Source: Dendrocalamus latiflorus (taxonomy: Eukaryota > Streptophyta > Magnoliopsida > Poales > Poaceae). From it: DNA of 64,000 bases. Shown piece by piece: positions 33,648 to 45,195 of this stretch (positions are counted from its first letter, which is position 1; each line of letters opens with the position of its first letter). The notes beneath the pieces are model-generated. The model saw only the letters and a program-made list of their open reading frames with translations, was not told the origin of the DNA and ran no database searches. The stretch spans positions 15,969,102 through 16,033,101 of the forward strand of contig CM029669.1 in NCBI GenBank assembly GCA_017311315.1. The letters run 5' to 3'. The translations under genes were made by a program, and so were the position numbers.

Positions 33648-35890
33648 CCATCACCGCCACTAGCATTTCTATGCGCCGTAGAAGCTCGAACCACCCTTGA
33701 ACTAACCAGAACCCTACCAGAGTGCTGTCGTGCCGTAGCTCTGCTCTGGTGAGCCACCTCTGCCACTACCCATATCCGGCACCCTTTGACCATGTGCATA
33801 CCCAAAATGGGTTGCACAGTCTCACTTACCCTTGTCGCACCATCGCTCGATGTTGATCGCCCTTGCCATTGCCTAATCGTCATCGTTGTCTTCCTCTACT
33901 CAGGCGTCCATGGGCGCGCGTTCAAGCCTACTGGGCCTTGTGCCTTGCAGCCAAACAACTGGGCTGACCAAGTTGGTCCGAAATAGTGCAAGCCCAGTAA
34001 GCCAAGTCGGCCAAGCCTATTAGTCACAGGTCAACATTGTTCACATCCAACCCAATACTATACATGGCCCAAACCCATTACTGTTTAGCCCATTTAAAAC
34101 TAGTCCAAACCTATTACTGTTCACACAACCTAACCCATTAGGCATAGTGGCAATATGTTACTATTCACCTAAAACCCATTAAGCAAGTTTATATCCATTT
34201 AGACCGTCTCAATCCTGTTAAAACCATTTTTAGCTCCGTTTGAACCACCCAAGCCCTGTTTAAACCCTAATTATTCAAATCCAACCATATTTAGACTTTT
34301 TCCAAATTTGACTTCTTTTATTTCATTTTATTTATTCTAGATTGTATTTCTTCAAGCACAGACTTATTTGTTTATTCCTTTGTGATAGCACTTGGATTCG
34401 CTGAATAGTCCGTCCTATGAGCGATCAAGACGCAAGAGACTTAGAACTAGTTGAAGAGTTTGAACAGGAAGGCAAGTCATATATTTTTTATTATGTTATT
34501 ACGATATTATTATTTAATTTTCACTTTCATTATTATTACTTGAACATTGTTATTTATTTAAAATAATAGTTTGGAATGACTTGATAATTAGCTAGGTCCT
34601 ATCACTGAAAAAACGATATTGTACTTGAAGGCCATATTCACCTTGACAGCCTTAATAATTAATTACTATATAATTAATCATTAGTGGATTGGACATTCAA
34701 ATGTCTTATATGAAATACTAAGATTATTTTGGTAATTTGTCGATAGATTTTAAAATGGTACTAGGGCTAATTGGTGGGAAACCACTAGATGGTTGGAGCC
34801 CATGGTCTCACCCTAGGGTAGAGGCTTTGGTATGAATTGGTGATATTGTGCTAGAATGCATTGGGTATGTGGTTGATGTCCTCATTTGAGAAAAGTAAGA
34901 ACTAGAACCTTATACCGAGTAAAAAACACAGAAATCGCTCAACCACAAGTTTAAGTTGTCAAACCTAGTCTAGTACACTGCTCGATTCAATCAAACGTCT
35001 ATAGGAAGGGTTGCCATTCCAGAATTCCAGGATAGCCCACAAACAAGGGGTGAAATGAAAGTGGGACTGATAAAGTGACTTGTCATTCTTCACAATTTTA
35101 GGTTTACTCAACATTGGGTTGTAATTTTTTGCACTGGCCTGTGGATTCTCAATATGGATAGAATGGTCCCGAGCCTACCGAGTAAAAGCTAGATCAAAAA
35201 GAGCAATGAACGATATTTTTATTTCAACTCAGTTGCACTGTATCATACTGCGTGTCTATTACATGGCACTATGAGTTTAAGACAGGCAACTCTACAGAGT
35301 AAGATATTTAGTATTTGGATGTGCCATGTTTCCGATAAATAAAGCTATGTTTAATGAGTGAATCTAATAACAAGGAATAAGTAGTATTGGTAAGATTTCT
35401 AAATTTGGTAATTAAGTTGGTTAAACCCATTTTATTTTAAGAAGATAATGTTTACTTTTCCTGTTAATTTAGAAATGTTTACAAATAAACTTGCATCCAC
35501 AAGTATACTGTCAAAACCATCACAACCCATTTCCTTGAAATACTGTCAAGTAGTTAATTAGCATTTCTCGTGTGATTTGTTGAGTACGTTTATACTCATA
35601 CTTTCTAAAATATCAATATAAGAAATTTAAGACGACAATAGAAGAGCCTTTCAAGGATGACTTTGATGATTTTATTGTAAGAGATAATTACTGGTTTTAG
35701 GTCTTGTCTATGTTCAGGCATGTCTGTGGACCTTTTGGAAATTCTTTTGTGGTGTAATATGAACTTTGGGCTTGAATGCCCTTTGTACTGTAAACTTGGC
35801 TGACACGCCATATTCTTCTGTAATAAGTTTGGCTTATATGAATAAAACTTGAATAGGTTTGATATACACTTAATTACAAGTACTTTACAG
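33648..35890 (+). repeat. Gypsy-like LTR relative, truncated
   Basis: No coding. The GGAAGGCAAGTC...TTATTATGTTAT junction and the later TCTTCTGTAATAAGTTTGG-type 3' part run parallel to 29490-32633. This is probably a second, older LTR of the same broad family without clear ends. Confidence 0.45.
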
Positions 35891-36154
35891 CTAAACATTC
35901 TGAACAGTTACAAGAAAATCTAACGGTCTTAGTCTCTTAGAAATAGAGCCGTTACAGGAATGAAGGGCGAGTAGAGGAAGGAAGAATAGCGGGCGGCCGG
36001 GATGCAAGACACGCGAGGGCAGAGGCGGAGAGTGAGGTTCGGTATTTGGTCTAGTATCTCTTCCCGACCATGAGAAAAAGACAAAAAAAAAGGTTCTCAT
36101 GTCGTGTCCCGACCACGAGATCGTGCGGTTGTGCGTTGCAACGCGCGTTTGTAG

Positions 36155-36398
36155 TGTTAGGAAACTGGGCCCATGGCCAAGAGTCCTGGCATATTTGGGC
36201 ACCCCACCGTAGACTATAAATAGGGACCTAGACCCCCTCATTATGTACCCCGATGCAATCTAAAGCAATAAAGAAAGACCAGGAGTTCTCTCTACCTCTC
36301 TGTGTTCAATCTATTCTCTCTGTGATTCTGTGATTGATTCGTTCTTGTTCTAAGCAGAGAAATCGTTCGGACTGGTCGCCAGCGACGGTTTCTCAACA
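36155..36398 (+). repeat. 5' LTR
   Basis: Starts TGTTAGGAAACTGGG and ends GGTTTCTCAACA. A TATA box, GACTATAAATAGG, lies near 36212, with AATAAAGAAAG polyadenylation-like sequence after it. No difference from the 3' LTR was seen. Confidence 0.95.
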
Positions 36399-36517
36399 CG
36401 TTATCAGCACGACTTCGCTCTGGTGAACGAGGTAATCATCGAAGCACAGATTGAATTTTCTAGATTGCTTTTGAATCCGTATTTTCTTTTCGCGTTCTAG
36501 ATTGAATTTTCTACGGT

Positions 36518-36722
36518 GCAAATCCACCCTAATCTACTGCGAGCAGACTTGAAGTCGCCGGCACAATGCCGATCGGTAGATTGTGAAACAGGGTAGATGT
36601 TGATTGCACTGTAGAACGATGCAAATCCGCCCCAAATCTACCGCGAGCAGATCTGAAATCGCCGGCACAATGTCGATCGGTAGATTACGAAACGGGGTAG
36701 ATGTTGATTGCATCGTAGGTTG
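36518..36722. repeat. 104-bp tandem duplication in the leader
   Basis: Two units, starting GCAAATCC at 36518 and 36622, each ending in GGTAGATGTTGATTGCA. They differ at roughly a dozen positions, so this duplication is older than the insertion, as judged by the identical LTRs. Confidence 0.8.
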
Positions 36723-36959
36723 AAAACTGAAATTGTGCATGACTTTGTTTGATCCAGCATGATCATTGTACGAAAATTTATGCATCTATATTTTATCGTT
36801 GTTTGGTTGGCCCCTGCACGAAAAAAAACGAGCAATGGCTAGAAGCCATCGCTGGTAAAGCCACCACGGCCGACTCTCTGAAGCTCGGCACTGTGAACAA
36901 GAAAAAACACATCTCATATGTCGGCTCTGCATGGGAGATCGCCGGCCTAAAGCCGACGT

Positions 36960-37900
36960 GAAACTAACGGCATGAAGCCACCACCGGCAGCCGTGCACTC
37001 GCGCCTGTATGCGCGCTGCCAGCAGAGGTCACCGCCGGCCTCAACAGACCGCACGCGCAGCGCCGCCTTGAATCCCGCGCAGACGGCGCCACCGCCTAAA
37101 GCGTTTTCGGTGCCAACCGCCGTAACCTCCGCCGCTCCGGCTCCTCCGCGCCCTGGCCGACAGATGTCTTGGGTCTCCCGAAGCACGCGGCTCGAGGAAG
37201 ACCAGCCGGCTGAACGCGCACCGGCCGCCAGTTCTTGCGCCCGAACGCGCACCACTGCTGAGGCTTCGCGTCGGTCGCCGCCTTAAGCCGGCCCAGCCAC
37301 CTGACCCGGCCGCCCTCGCCCCGCAGGGCGTCGGCCGTCCTCCGCGCGTTTACGCCGCCGCACCGGCACCACCGCACTAGCTTCGCCCGAACCGCAGCCC
37401 GAGGCCGACTCCAGCGCGCCGCTGCCCTCGAGCTTGCTGCCCGTAGCCGCAAGCCGCCGGCGCCTCGTACGCTCGTCGTGCAGCCGCCCCGTGCCGACGC
37501 ACCCGCACACGTGTTCCCCGCCGCCGGCCCCTGGCTCTTCCGCCGCGCCCCGCACGGCGCAGCTCCCGCCGCCGGTCCCGGTCCCCTCCTACGCCGCCTT
37601 TGCCCAGCCGCCGATCCCCGCTGGACCGCCGCTCGGCCCTCCTCTTCCGGTTGCACGGCCCGGCCCTCCCGCCTCCGCCTTGTGCCATTCGGCCGAACGG
37701 ATTGGATAACTACCGCCGCCGCCTGATGGGGAAACCCTACCGACCCAAGGGTGAGTCGGCCGGGTGGGCCGCACGGCCAACGGGCCGGTTGGGGGGGAAA
37801 GAAAGGCCGTTTGGGCCAAAGGGTGGTGGGCTGGAAGAAAGAAAAAAAGGGAGGAGGGGCCCGTGCGGAAGGTTTGCCGACTTTAAGACGGTCGGGTTTG
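36960..37900. other. GC-rich segment in the 5' internal region
   Basis: This is where the first part of gag should be, but about 0.9 kb of very GC-rich, proline/arginine-coding sequence open on both strands sits there instead. Long antisense frames here are compositional. It may be a transduced piece of host DNA; no protein is recognised. Confidence 0.45.
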
Positions 37901-37990
37901 TACAATTCTGCCTTGCACAGGATTTGTACCCCAATACAGAAAATGAGATAATCCTTCCACCCCAATGTAGCACAATCTGCACGCAACTAT

Positions 37991-38290
37991 CATCATGACG
38001 GCTATGAGGAATATGCCAAATTGATAGATATGATGCAAGTCGCGGAGGCTCAGGACGAAGTTCTCCGCAAGAACTAAGTCACTCAGCCATCTGGGAGCTC
38101 CACTGGCCGTGAAGCCAAGCCAGGAGCAACAAGGTGCGAAAGCCCTTGATATAGAAAAGGGAAAGGAAGGGTAAGGCCGCAGCCCAGAAAGGCAAATCAG
38201 ATGCTCCACGAGAAAATAAAGCTAGCAAGCCAAAACGGGATGGCAAAAGGGCACATGAAGCCCGCTTTGCATCGGTTGAGGGGAGCATTC
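37991..38290 (+). pseudogene. gag: Copia Gag C-terminal remnant
   Basis: Reads HHDGYEEYAKLIDMMQVAEA then QDEVLRKN before a stop at 38075. This is the conserved gag tail of this copia type, followed by a Lys/Ala-rich stretch up to about 38290. The N-terminal gag, and the CCHC knuckle expected after the tail, are not seen. Gag would form the particle shell; this copy cannot. Confidence 0.65.
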
Positions 38291-38666
38291 TGAGCAGCTA
38301 CCCGCGTTGATGGTATTTGAGACCATTACGACAGCAGCACCCCTCTCGACCTAGAAGCAGCCACCGTCATGATTTCTCTTGAAGAGAATGTCACCCTGAG
38401 AAATAGCAGAAGAAGTCTAGTGCACAGAATGCATTTAGACTTTAATTGTCATTTATTTTGTGTGAAAGAATATGTTAGAATTTGCATGGATGGTACTTAA
38501 GAATTGTTATTTTCTCGTGATGGTTGGATGATATTTGAAGAATTCATTCATTTATTCAGTTTATGATGGCATGATATGTTCTGATATTGGAGTACTTTAT
38601 TTATATGTTGATTGCCTTCTCATACATGTTAATAAATACCCTATATTAGAACACGTGTAGCGCCCT

Positions 38667-39770
38667 ATGAAGGAAGTGTGCTTAGCTAGCAGCGGCACAA
38701 GGAATATCATCTTAAGAGAGATTAAGAATTTTCAGTCGATTCGTAAGAGCACTGACAGCCTTACGACAATCGCCGGAAGCGATGCATGTATGATCGGTTC
38801 CAGAAGAGCCACAATGGGCACAACTTTGGTCATTGAAGAAGCCTTATTGTACCCAGAATCGACTTGAACTCTCCTAAGTTTTAAGAATATCCGCGCAAAT
38901 GGTTTCCACGTTGAGACTAAAGAAGAGTACGGTACGGAATACCTGCTCATTACGAAGCGCGACGAGAATGGAATCAGAAAAACTCCCTTCACTAGAAATT
39001 GGGCTATATTATACCAACATTAAGGCGCCTGCAGCGTACACTGTCCTGAAGACGGTATTTAAAAGCTCTGAACTCTTCTGTCTCTGGCATGACAGATTAG
39101 GGCACCTAGGTCTTAGGATGATGAGAAACATAATAAATAACTCGCATGGGCATAATATTAATGTGAAGAATTTCCCGAATTATGAAGATTTTGTGTGCCC
39201 TGCATATGCCACCGGGAAAATAATAACTAGTCCCTCCACTCTGAAAGTGAAGGATGAAGTCCCTGCATTCCTGGAACGCATCCAGGGAGCCATTTGCGGT
39301 CCCATTAAGCCCATCTCAGGGCCATTTAAGTATTTTATGATGCTCATTGACGCTTCCTCAAAGTTGTCATATGTGGGTTTTGTTGTCCACACGAAACCAC
39401 GTTTTTGCAAAATTGATCTCGCAGATCATTCACATCAGAAATGTGTTTCCAGATCATCATATCAAGTCCATCAGAATGGACAACGCCGGAGAATTTACTT
39501 CGAAGTCATTTGATGATTATTGCATGGCGATGGGTATTGCAGTTGAGCATTCGGTACCGCATGTCCATACCCAGAATGGTTTGGCAGAGGCTTTAATTAA
39601 GAGAATTAAATTTATTGCCCGACCCCTCTTGCATAATTGAAATCTAGCAGCTGCATATTGGGGACACGCAGTCCTTCATGCAGCAAATCTCATCAACCTC
39701 AGATTTTCGGCCTACAACATCCATTCACCTATGCAACTAGCGCAAGGGTCACCACCGAAAATTTCCCAAC
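38667..39770 (+). pseudogene. pol: Copia protease and integrase remnant
   Basis: A protease-like part opens at 38673 (CLASSGTRNIILREIKNF) and is cut by TGA at 38865-38867. GAG-pre-integrase and integrase follow: LWHDRLGHLGLRMMRNII, then a zinc-binding region whose second Cys is Tyr (FVCPAYATGK), then GPFKYFMMLIDASS. A frameshift near 39390 moves the reading to the frame with RMDNAGEFTSKSF and VHTQNGLAEALIKR, and a stop falls near 39640. The part between PPKIS and FPTLGGGN of related elements is deleted. Protease would process the polyprotein and integrase would insert the cDNA; neither can be made here. Confidence 0.8.
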
Positions 39771-39933
39771 ATTAGGGGGAGGAAATCAACCCCTTGATAA
39801 AGAATGTCGGGAAATTACGTGGCAAGCCTGGGGAATCCATGTAGATGACCCGCGCACTAGAGAAGTCCAGAAGACATTACATGGCAAGCCACAAGAATTC
39901 ATGCAGATGACCCGCGCACTAGTGAAGCGAATA

Positions 39934-39987
39934 GAGAAGTCTAGAAGACAAGAGAAGTCCAGAAGACAAGAGAAGTCTAGAAGACAA
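39934..39987 (+). repeat. 18-bp tandem repeat (3 units)
   Basis: Three units of GAGAAGTCYAGAAGACAA encode EKSRRQ three times and end in TAG. This is a local expansion within the linker between integrase and RT. Confidence 0.9.
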
Positions 39988-39992
39988 TAGAT

Positions 39993-42104
39993 TTGCAAGC
40001 ATTAGCAAATCAACTGCCTGATCACTTTAGTGATTTGAAGAGCGTGACTAAGTCGCATGTGCCTGCACGCACTGCACTGGAGAGGGTTGAAATACCAAAG
40101 AAAGCAGAAGGTATCCCTAATCTCGTCCAGAGGCCTCAGAAAAAAAATAAAGGGACGAGAACTCCGGTTCCTCGAATCCTTAGTAACCGGGGACGCCTGG
40201 CGAAAAAGGATAAGTGGGATTTATCACAGCCGATCATTGAAGTCCCCCAGAATGAGAAGGGGAGCCAGTTGAGACCTGGCACAAGTATGACACCTTCCGA
40301 AAAGGACATACCGGATCTGAATATCCCCATCGGCATGGATGTGTGCGCACACATCGGAGCTGAAAAACTAAAGGGACTTGCCACCGCAATTGAAAGAAGC
40401 GATGCGCAAGGTGAAGCTCCAGAAGAAGCAACTCATGAAGAAATAGCTATAAATTATGTGCACACGGGAGAGTCCCTGAATAGGACAACAGCTAATATCG
40501 ATATCTACTTCGCAAAGAAAATTGTCACCATCATCGATCTTGATCCCGAGCCTGCATCGCTCGCTGAATGCAAGAAAAGATCAGATTGGGAAGATTGGAA
40601 GAAGGCAATAGCAACTGAATTGCTATCTCTGAATAAAAGAGAGGTGTTTGGGCCCGTATGCCGCACACCTCCCCACATACACCCCGTTGGGCACAAGTGG
40701 GTATTTGTTCGAAAGAGAAATGAAAGAAATGAAGTAGTGAGATACAAAGCAAGGCTGGTAGCTGAAGGTTTCACTCAACGTCCTGGAGTTGATTATGAAG
40801 AAACCTACTCCCCAGTCATGAGTGGAATTACCTTTAGATATTTGATCTCAATGGCAGTGAACTTGAATTTGGAAATGAAATTGATGGATGTTGTGACTGC
40901 ATACCTTTACGGTAACTTGGATTCGGAGATTTATATGAGAGTCCCTGAAGGAATCCCTCTCCCGAACCAAGACAGAGCAAATAGAAATCTGTACAGTGTG
41001 AAACTCAGAAAGTCACTGTATGGACTGAAACAATCTGGAAGAATGTGGTATAATCGCTTGAGCGACTTTCTCTGCAAGAAAGGCTACACGAACAATGAAG
41101 ACTGTCCTTGTGTATTTATACGGCGATCCCAGAATGGATTCTGTATAATCTCTGTGTATGTAGATGATCTGAATATCATCGGGACAGCCGAAGACATAAA
41201 AGAAGCAAGCTCCTACTTGGAGTCAGAATTTGAAATGAAAGATTTGGGCAAGACCAAGTTTTACTTAGGCCTGCAGCTTGAGCATGTCCCTGAAGGAATC
41301 TTGGTACATCAGTCTACCTACACCCAGAAGGTGCTTGAAAGGTTTGGCTTTGAGAAGGCATTCCCATCGAAAGTACCGATGACCGGGAGGTCTTTACGGC
41401 AAGAAAAAGATCCTTTCCGACCTAGGGAAGAGGGGGAGGAAGTCCTGGGACCGGAATTCCCATACTTGAGTGCAGTGGAAGCACTCATGTACTTAGCAAA
41501 CTGCACTAGACCGGACATTGCATTTGCCGTGAACCTGTTAGCAAGGTACAGTGCAGAGCCCGCCAAAAGGTATTGGCAGGGCATAAAGGATATATTCCGA
41601 TACCTCCGAGGAAGTAAGGACCTTGGATTGTTTTACAGAAAGAATCAAGATCTGAACTTGATTGGCTATGCAGATGCTGGGTATCTGTCAGACCCGCATA
41701 CCGCTAAGTCACAAACAGGCTATGCATTTCTGTGTGGTGGAACTGCATTTCCTTGAAAATCGTCTAAGCAAAGCCTTGTAGCTAATTCGACGAACCACTC
41801 AGAAATTATAGCACTGTATGAAGCCGCACGAGAGTGCGCTTGGTTCCGCTGAACGGATCACCACATCCAGTAGTCATGTGGAATGAACATTGTGCAAACC
41901 CCCACAATTATCCATGAAGATAATGCAGCTTGCGTTGCACAAGTGCAGATGGGCTATGTAAGCATATCAACCCCAAGTTCCTCTATGCTCACGAATTGCA
42001 ATAGATGGACAAGATTAAAGTACTGCACACTAAATCATGTAGATTCGTTCACTAAGTCACTCCTGCATCTAGCTTTGAAAGGTGCGTGTGAGGGATTGGA
42101 ATGA
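39993..42104 (+). pseudogene. pol: Copia reverse transcriptase and RNase H, C-terminus broken
   Basis: An open stretch to 41756 carries the linker and a full RT: WKKAIATELLSLNKREVF, GHKWVFVRKR, RYKARLVAEGFTQRPGVDYE, the KSLYGLKQSGRMWYNRL segment and the catalytic YVDD at 41157-41168. RNase H starts at GYADAGYLSDPHTAKSQTGY. It is stopped at 41754-41756, where relatives have Trp (TGG to TGA type change). Further stops follow near 41850 and 41873, and a worn tail with DNAACVAQVQMGY continues to about 42104. RT alone might be foldable, but without gag, integrase and RNase H the element is not autonomous. Confidence 0.9.
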
Positions 42105-42405
42105 TGAGACTTAGAGAAGTGCATAATTCAGGGGGAGAATTCTATCAAGCCTGTTAGTAAATCTTGATCATGAAGATTAAGTACCCAAAGGAATAAAGTC
42201 TTGAAGACTAAATGAAATTGGGTGGATTGTACTCTTTTTTCCCTTGACGAGTTTTCCTGAAGTTTCTCGACCAAGGTTTTTAATGAGGCAATTCATGCAT
42301 CGCAGCTTTACATGTATCATGTACTCTTTCTCCAAATTTTTCCCACTGGGTTTTTATGGAGTTTTGACGAGGCATGAGCATGTTGGGTGAGTGCCCAAGG
42401 GGGAG

Positions 42406-42649
42406 TGTTAGGAAACTGGGCCCATGGCCAAGAGTCCTGGCATATTTGGGCACCCCACCGTAGACTATAAATAGGGACCTAGACCCCCTCATTATGTACC
42501 CCGATGCAATCTAAAGCAATAAAGAAAGACCAGGAGTTCTCTCTACCTCTCTGTGTTCAATCTATTCTCTCTGTGATTCTGTGATTGATTCGTTCTTGTT
42601 CTAAGCAGAGAAATCGTTCGGACTGGTCGCCAGCGACGGTTTCTCAACA
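42406..42649 (+). repeat. 3' LTR
   Basis: Identical by eye to 36155-36398. It follows the PPT CAAGGGGGAG. Confidence 0.95.
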
Positions 42650-43179
42650 CGTAGAGCAGCGTTTTCGATAGGTTATATATACCTAGTACACACAAGAGCG
42701 ACATGCACCTAGCTGCTAGCTACCACTGTACGTGCATGCGTGGAAGAAGCACATGGGTAAGTACGTACTCCAAGGATTCAATGCGTAGGGGGACATGTAG
42801 GATCGATCCAACCATGTTCTGCAGTACTACGACTAAACATATATGCATGCGACGTATATGGCTTCTAATCATGATAGCTATATGTATATTTGCTCGGGTA
42901 GTGGTTGAGCATTACTTCCTGAGCACTGAGCTGCAGAAACACAAATCTCCAATCGCGCGCAGAACTGAAGACGTAACCGTTAAACATACCGGCGACGGGA
43001 ACCATGCACGCACGTACTGCACGTAGGTCGCGACATCGCGTAGATCAAGCGAGCACGTACGTACGTCCGTCCGTCTCGCGCGCCGTGCGTACGTGCGTAT
43101 CCGCTATAGCCTGGCGATCTACTGCAAGATCTAGCACGTACGTACGCAGGGCGATCGCTTAGCATGCAGGCACGCACGC

Positions 43180-43378
43180 ACTCGGCGTAACTTTCTCCCA
43201 GGCGCGTTAAAGCCACGGCCGCTTCACACAACTCACAAGACAAGAGAGGCATGCAGATGCAGATCTTGGCATATAGAGGGAGGGAGAAAGAAGAAGCTGG
43301 TCATGTGCATGCCGCTATACTCCAAGAAAGAGCTAGCCAGCGATCGACAAGGACGCGTGCTTGAATGCTCGTAACAAC
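43180..43378. promoter_or_regulatory. Two-block conserved noncoding segment, copy 2
   Basis: Block 1 (43180-43200) differs from its 24-kb counterpart at 1 of 21 positions, and block 2 (43360-43378) at 2 of 19. Block spacing is 180 here and 161 there. The sequence between the blocks is not similar. Confidence 0.4.
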
Positions 43379-44621
43379 TAACCTTTGAAACCGTGAGTCC
43401 AGGACGTACGTACGTACATACGCGTCAGGATAGGATGGCCCATGCACGAGGCTAAGGCTAGCTAGCTAGATCGATCGGTGTAAATGGCGGGGGAGGCGCG
43501 CGCAGGCAGGCAGCAAGTGAGATCACATTTTTGTTAGCTTGTGGGCGACGGCCATCATGACTGCGTCGCGCGATGAGGAGTTAAGGCAGCGCAGCAACAA
43601 ACCGCAGTGGTGGTGCCGACGCGCGCAGCTAGCCAGGGCCGGACTGGTACTGTTCCATAATGAGCATTTGCAGGGTGGTGCCTGCGATGATAAACATACG
43701 ATCGATCTGATCGTCGCGTTGCGACTTAAATTGTCGTCGTCGTCGTCGTCGTCATTGGCCCGCTCGCTTGCTGCCTTTCTCCTCGGATTCAGAGCTGTCC
43801 GGAGAGGGGGAATATCTGACGCTACAGGGAATTTATTCCTCGCTGAGGAGATGGCATGGCATGCAGCCAGCCAGCCAGCCAGCAGCCTGCTGCAAGATGG
43901 GGCAGGATACACGTTGAAGATTATTTGCAGCTTGCAGTTGCAGAGGCAGGCCAATCGACGCAAGCGAGGTGAAAGACAGATGTACGTGTGGTGCGTAATG
44001 CGTTTGTGTGTCTTGATTGGGTCCAGAATGGACTGACTTGACCTGGGATTGGGGGAGCTAGCTGCTTGCGTTTGAAAGTTGCCATTATTGCTTCCTAGCT
44101 GATTCAGTGGCTTGATGATTGATTTGTGAGTAGGTTTCACATGTTATATCTATCAGCTGGTGTGATTACAGGTGAATTTTCTGACTTGTCAGGGTTGCAG
44201 GGGTATGAAGCATTCATGGTGAAGATCGATGCAGTCCTGACTGGTGAGTGGTGTGAAGCATTCTGCAATCTGCAGTCCTAGTCTATCGTGTATAGCAAAA
44301 CAAATGTGGAACTTTGAAGTTATTAACGTTACCTTCCTGGGTTGTTTGATTTTACTTCAAGTTGCAAATGCTGCATCTAGTCATTGTAATCCTAATTTAA
44401 AATTAAAAGGCGAAAATTAATTTTAAAATAGGTTAAAATAAAATAAAAGGCAAAGCATCCGCTCGTTCTCCACCTGAAACTTCTCCCCCAACCCTTCCTT
44501 CCTTGGTTCTTCCTCTTCTTCCGGCCAGCCCCCCTCCCCTATATTCTCCCTACCTTCTCACCGGCATCAAGTGGGAGGGGTCTCATCCCTTATCTCCACA
44601 TGTATATTACCCTAGTGTAGG

Positions 44622-44638
44622 CCCCCCCCCCCCCCCCC
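44622..44638 (+). repeat. Poly(C) tract
   Basis: Seventeen consecutive C, unusually long for a plant genome and likely to vary in length. Confidence 0.85.
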
Positions 44639-44990
44639 TCACGAATCCTATTCACATTCGGCCAATTTGTAGCCTGCAACTTTGATTTTGGTGTCCTCTT
44701 TTTTGTTCCACCGTATGCAAGTGCAGTTCACGATCAAAAAGACTTTCAGCAATAGCTTGGGAGAGAGCAAGAGCCAAGCTCATGCTATAGGTTAAAAGCT
44801 AAACTGCATCCGGTTCACCACAAAAAAAGCATTCGATCCTACACCAAGGCTGGCCTAGAGACCATCCTAGTTTTGGTCCAAATATGCATTCTGTAGCGGC
44901 ATCCTCTTATCCTAATGACAAAATCGACCAAAATTTCGACCAAAATGAAAAGCAATTGAGCTAGCCAACAGCCCAACACCTACTAAAGCC

Positions 44991-45195
44991 GAGAAAATTG
45001 ATGATTTGCCATCTTCAAGAATGGGCTTCGCACTTTTGCCACTCTCAACGTTGGCTTCGTAAAAATACCATGTAGTACATTAGTCCCTTGATTAGTATGT
45101 CATTTCATCCCTTTAATTTATTTTCTTTTTCTTTTTTTAATTTCAGGGACTGGAAATGACCCTTCTACCCCTGGCTAATTTCTCACATGCATGGA
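44991..45195 (+). repeat. Left TIR of Pack-MULE
   Basis: 205-bp inverted repeat. The ATG of the chimeric frame (45187) lies within its last bases. Confidence 0.9.

Larger units (their letters stand above)
36155..42649 (+). mobile_element. Ty1/copia element with identical LTRs and broken coding region
   Basis: A 6.5-kb complete element. The LTRs at 36155-36398 and 42406-42649 (244 bp each) appear identical base for base. Flanks TGTAG (36150-36154) and CGTAG (42650-42654) match at 4 of 5 positions. After the 5' LTR comes CGTTATCAGCACGAC, an offset PBS-like sequence found in some plant copia lineages; before the 3' LTR comes CAAGGGGGAG, the PPT. Between them lie an odd leader, a gag tail, protease, integrase, RT and RNase H, all in order but with stops, a frameshift and deletions. 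The wording is consistent with the Bianca lineage, which I hold loosely. Confidence 0.9.
42655..44980. other. Low-copy intergenic DNA, no gene supported
   Basis: CATGC- and ACGTACGT-rich with a (CGT)7 run at about 43734-43754. It contains copy 2 of the two-block conserved segment (43180-43378). From about 44380, TGTAATCCTAATTTAAAATT looks like a gypsy LTR start, so 44380-44700 may be an LTR scrap. The open frames around 43523-44140 have no recognised motif. Confidence 0.4.

Noticed and set aside
37096..37986. Long 296-codon open frame on the minus strand
   Set aside because: Arg/Ala/Gly-rich reading of a GC-rich block inside a plus-strand copia element, open in several frames at once. No motif, no gene context.
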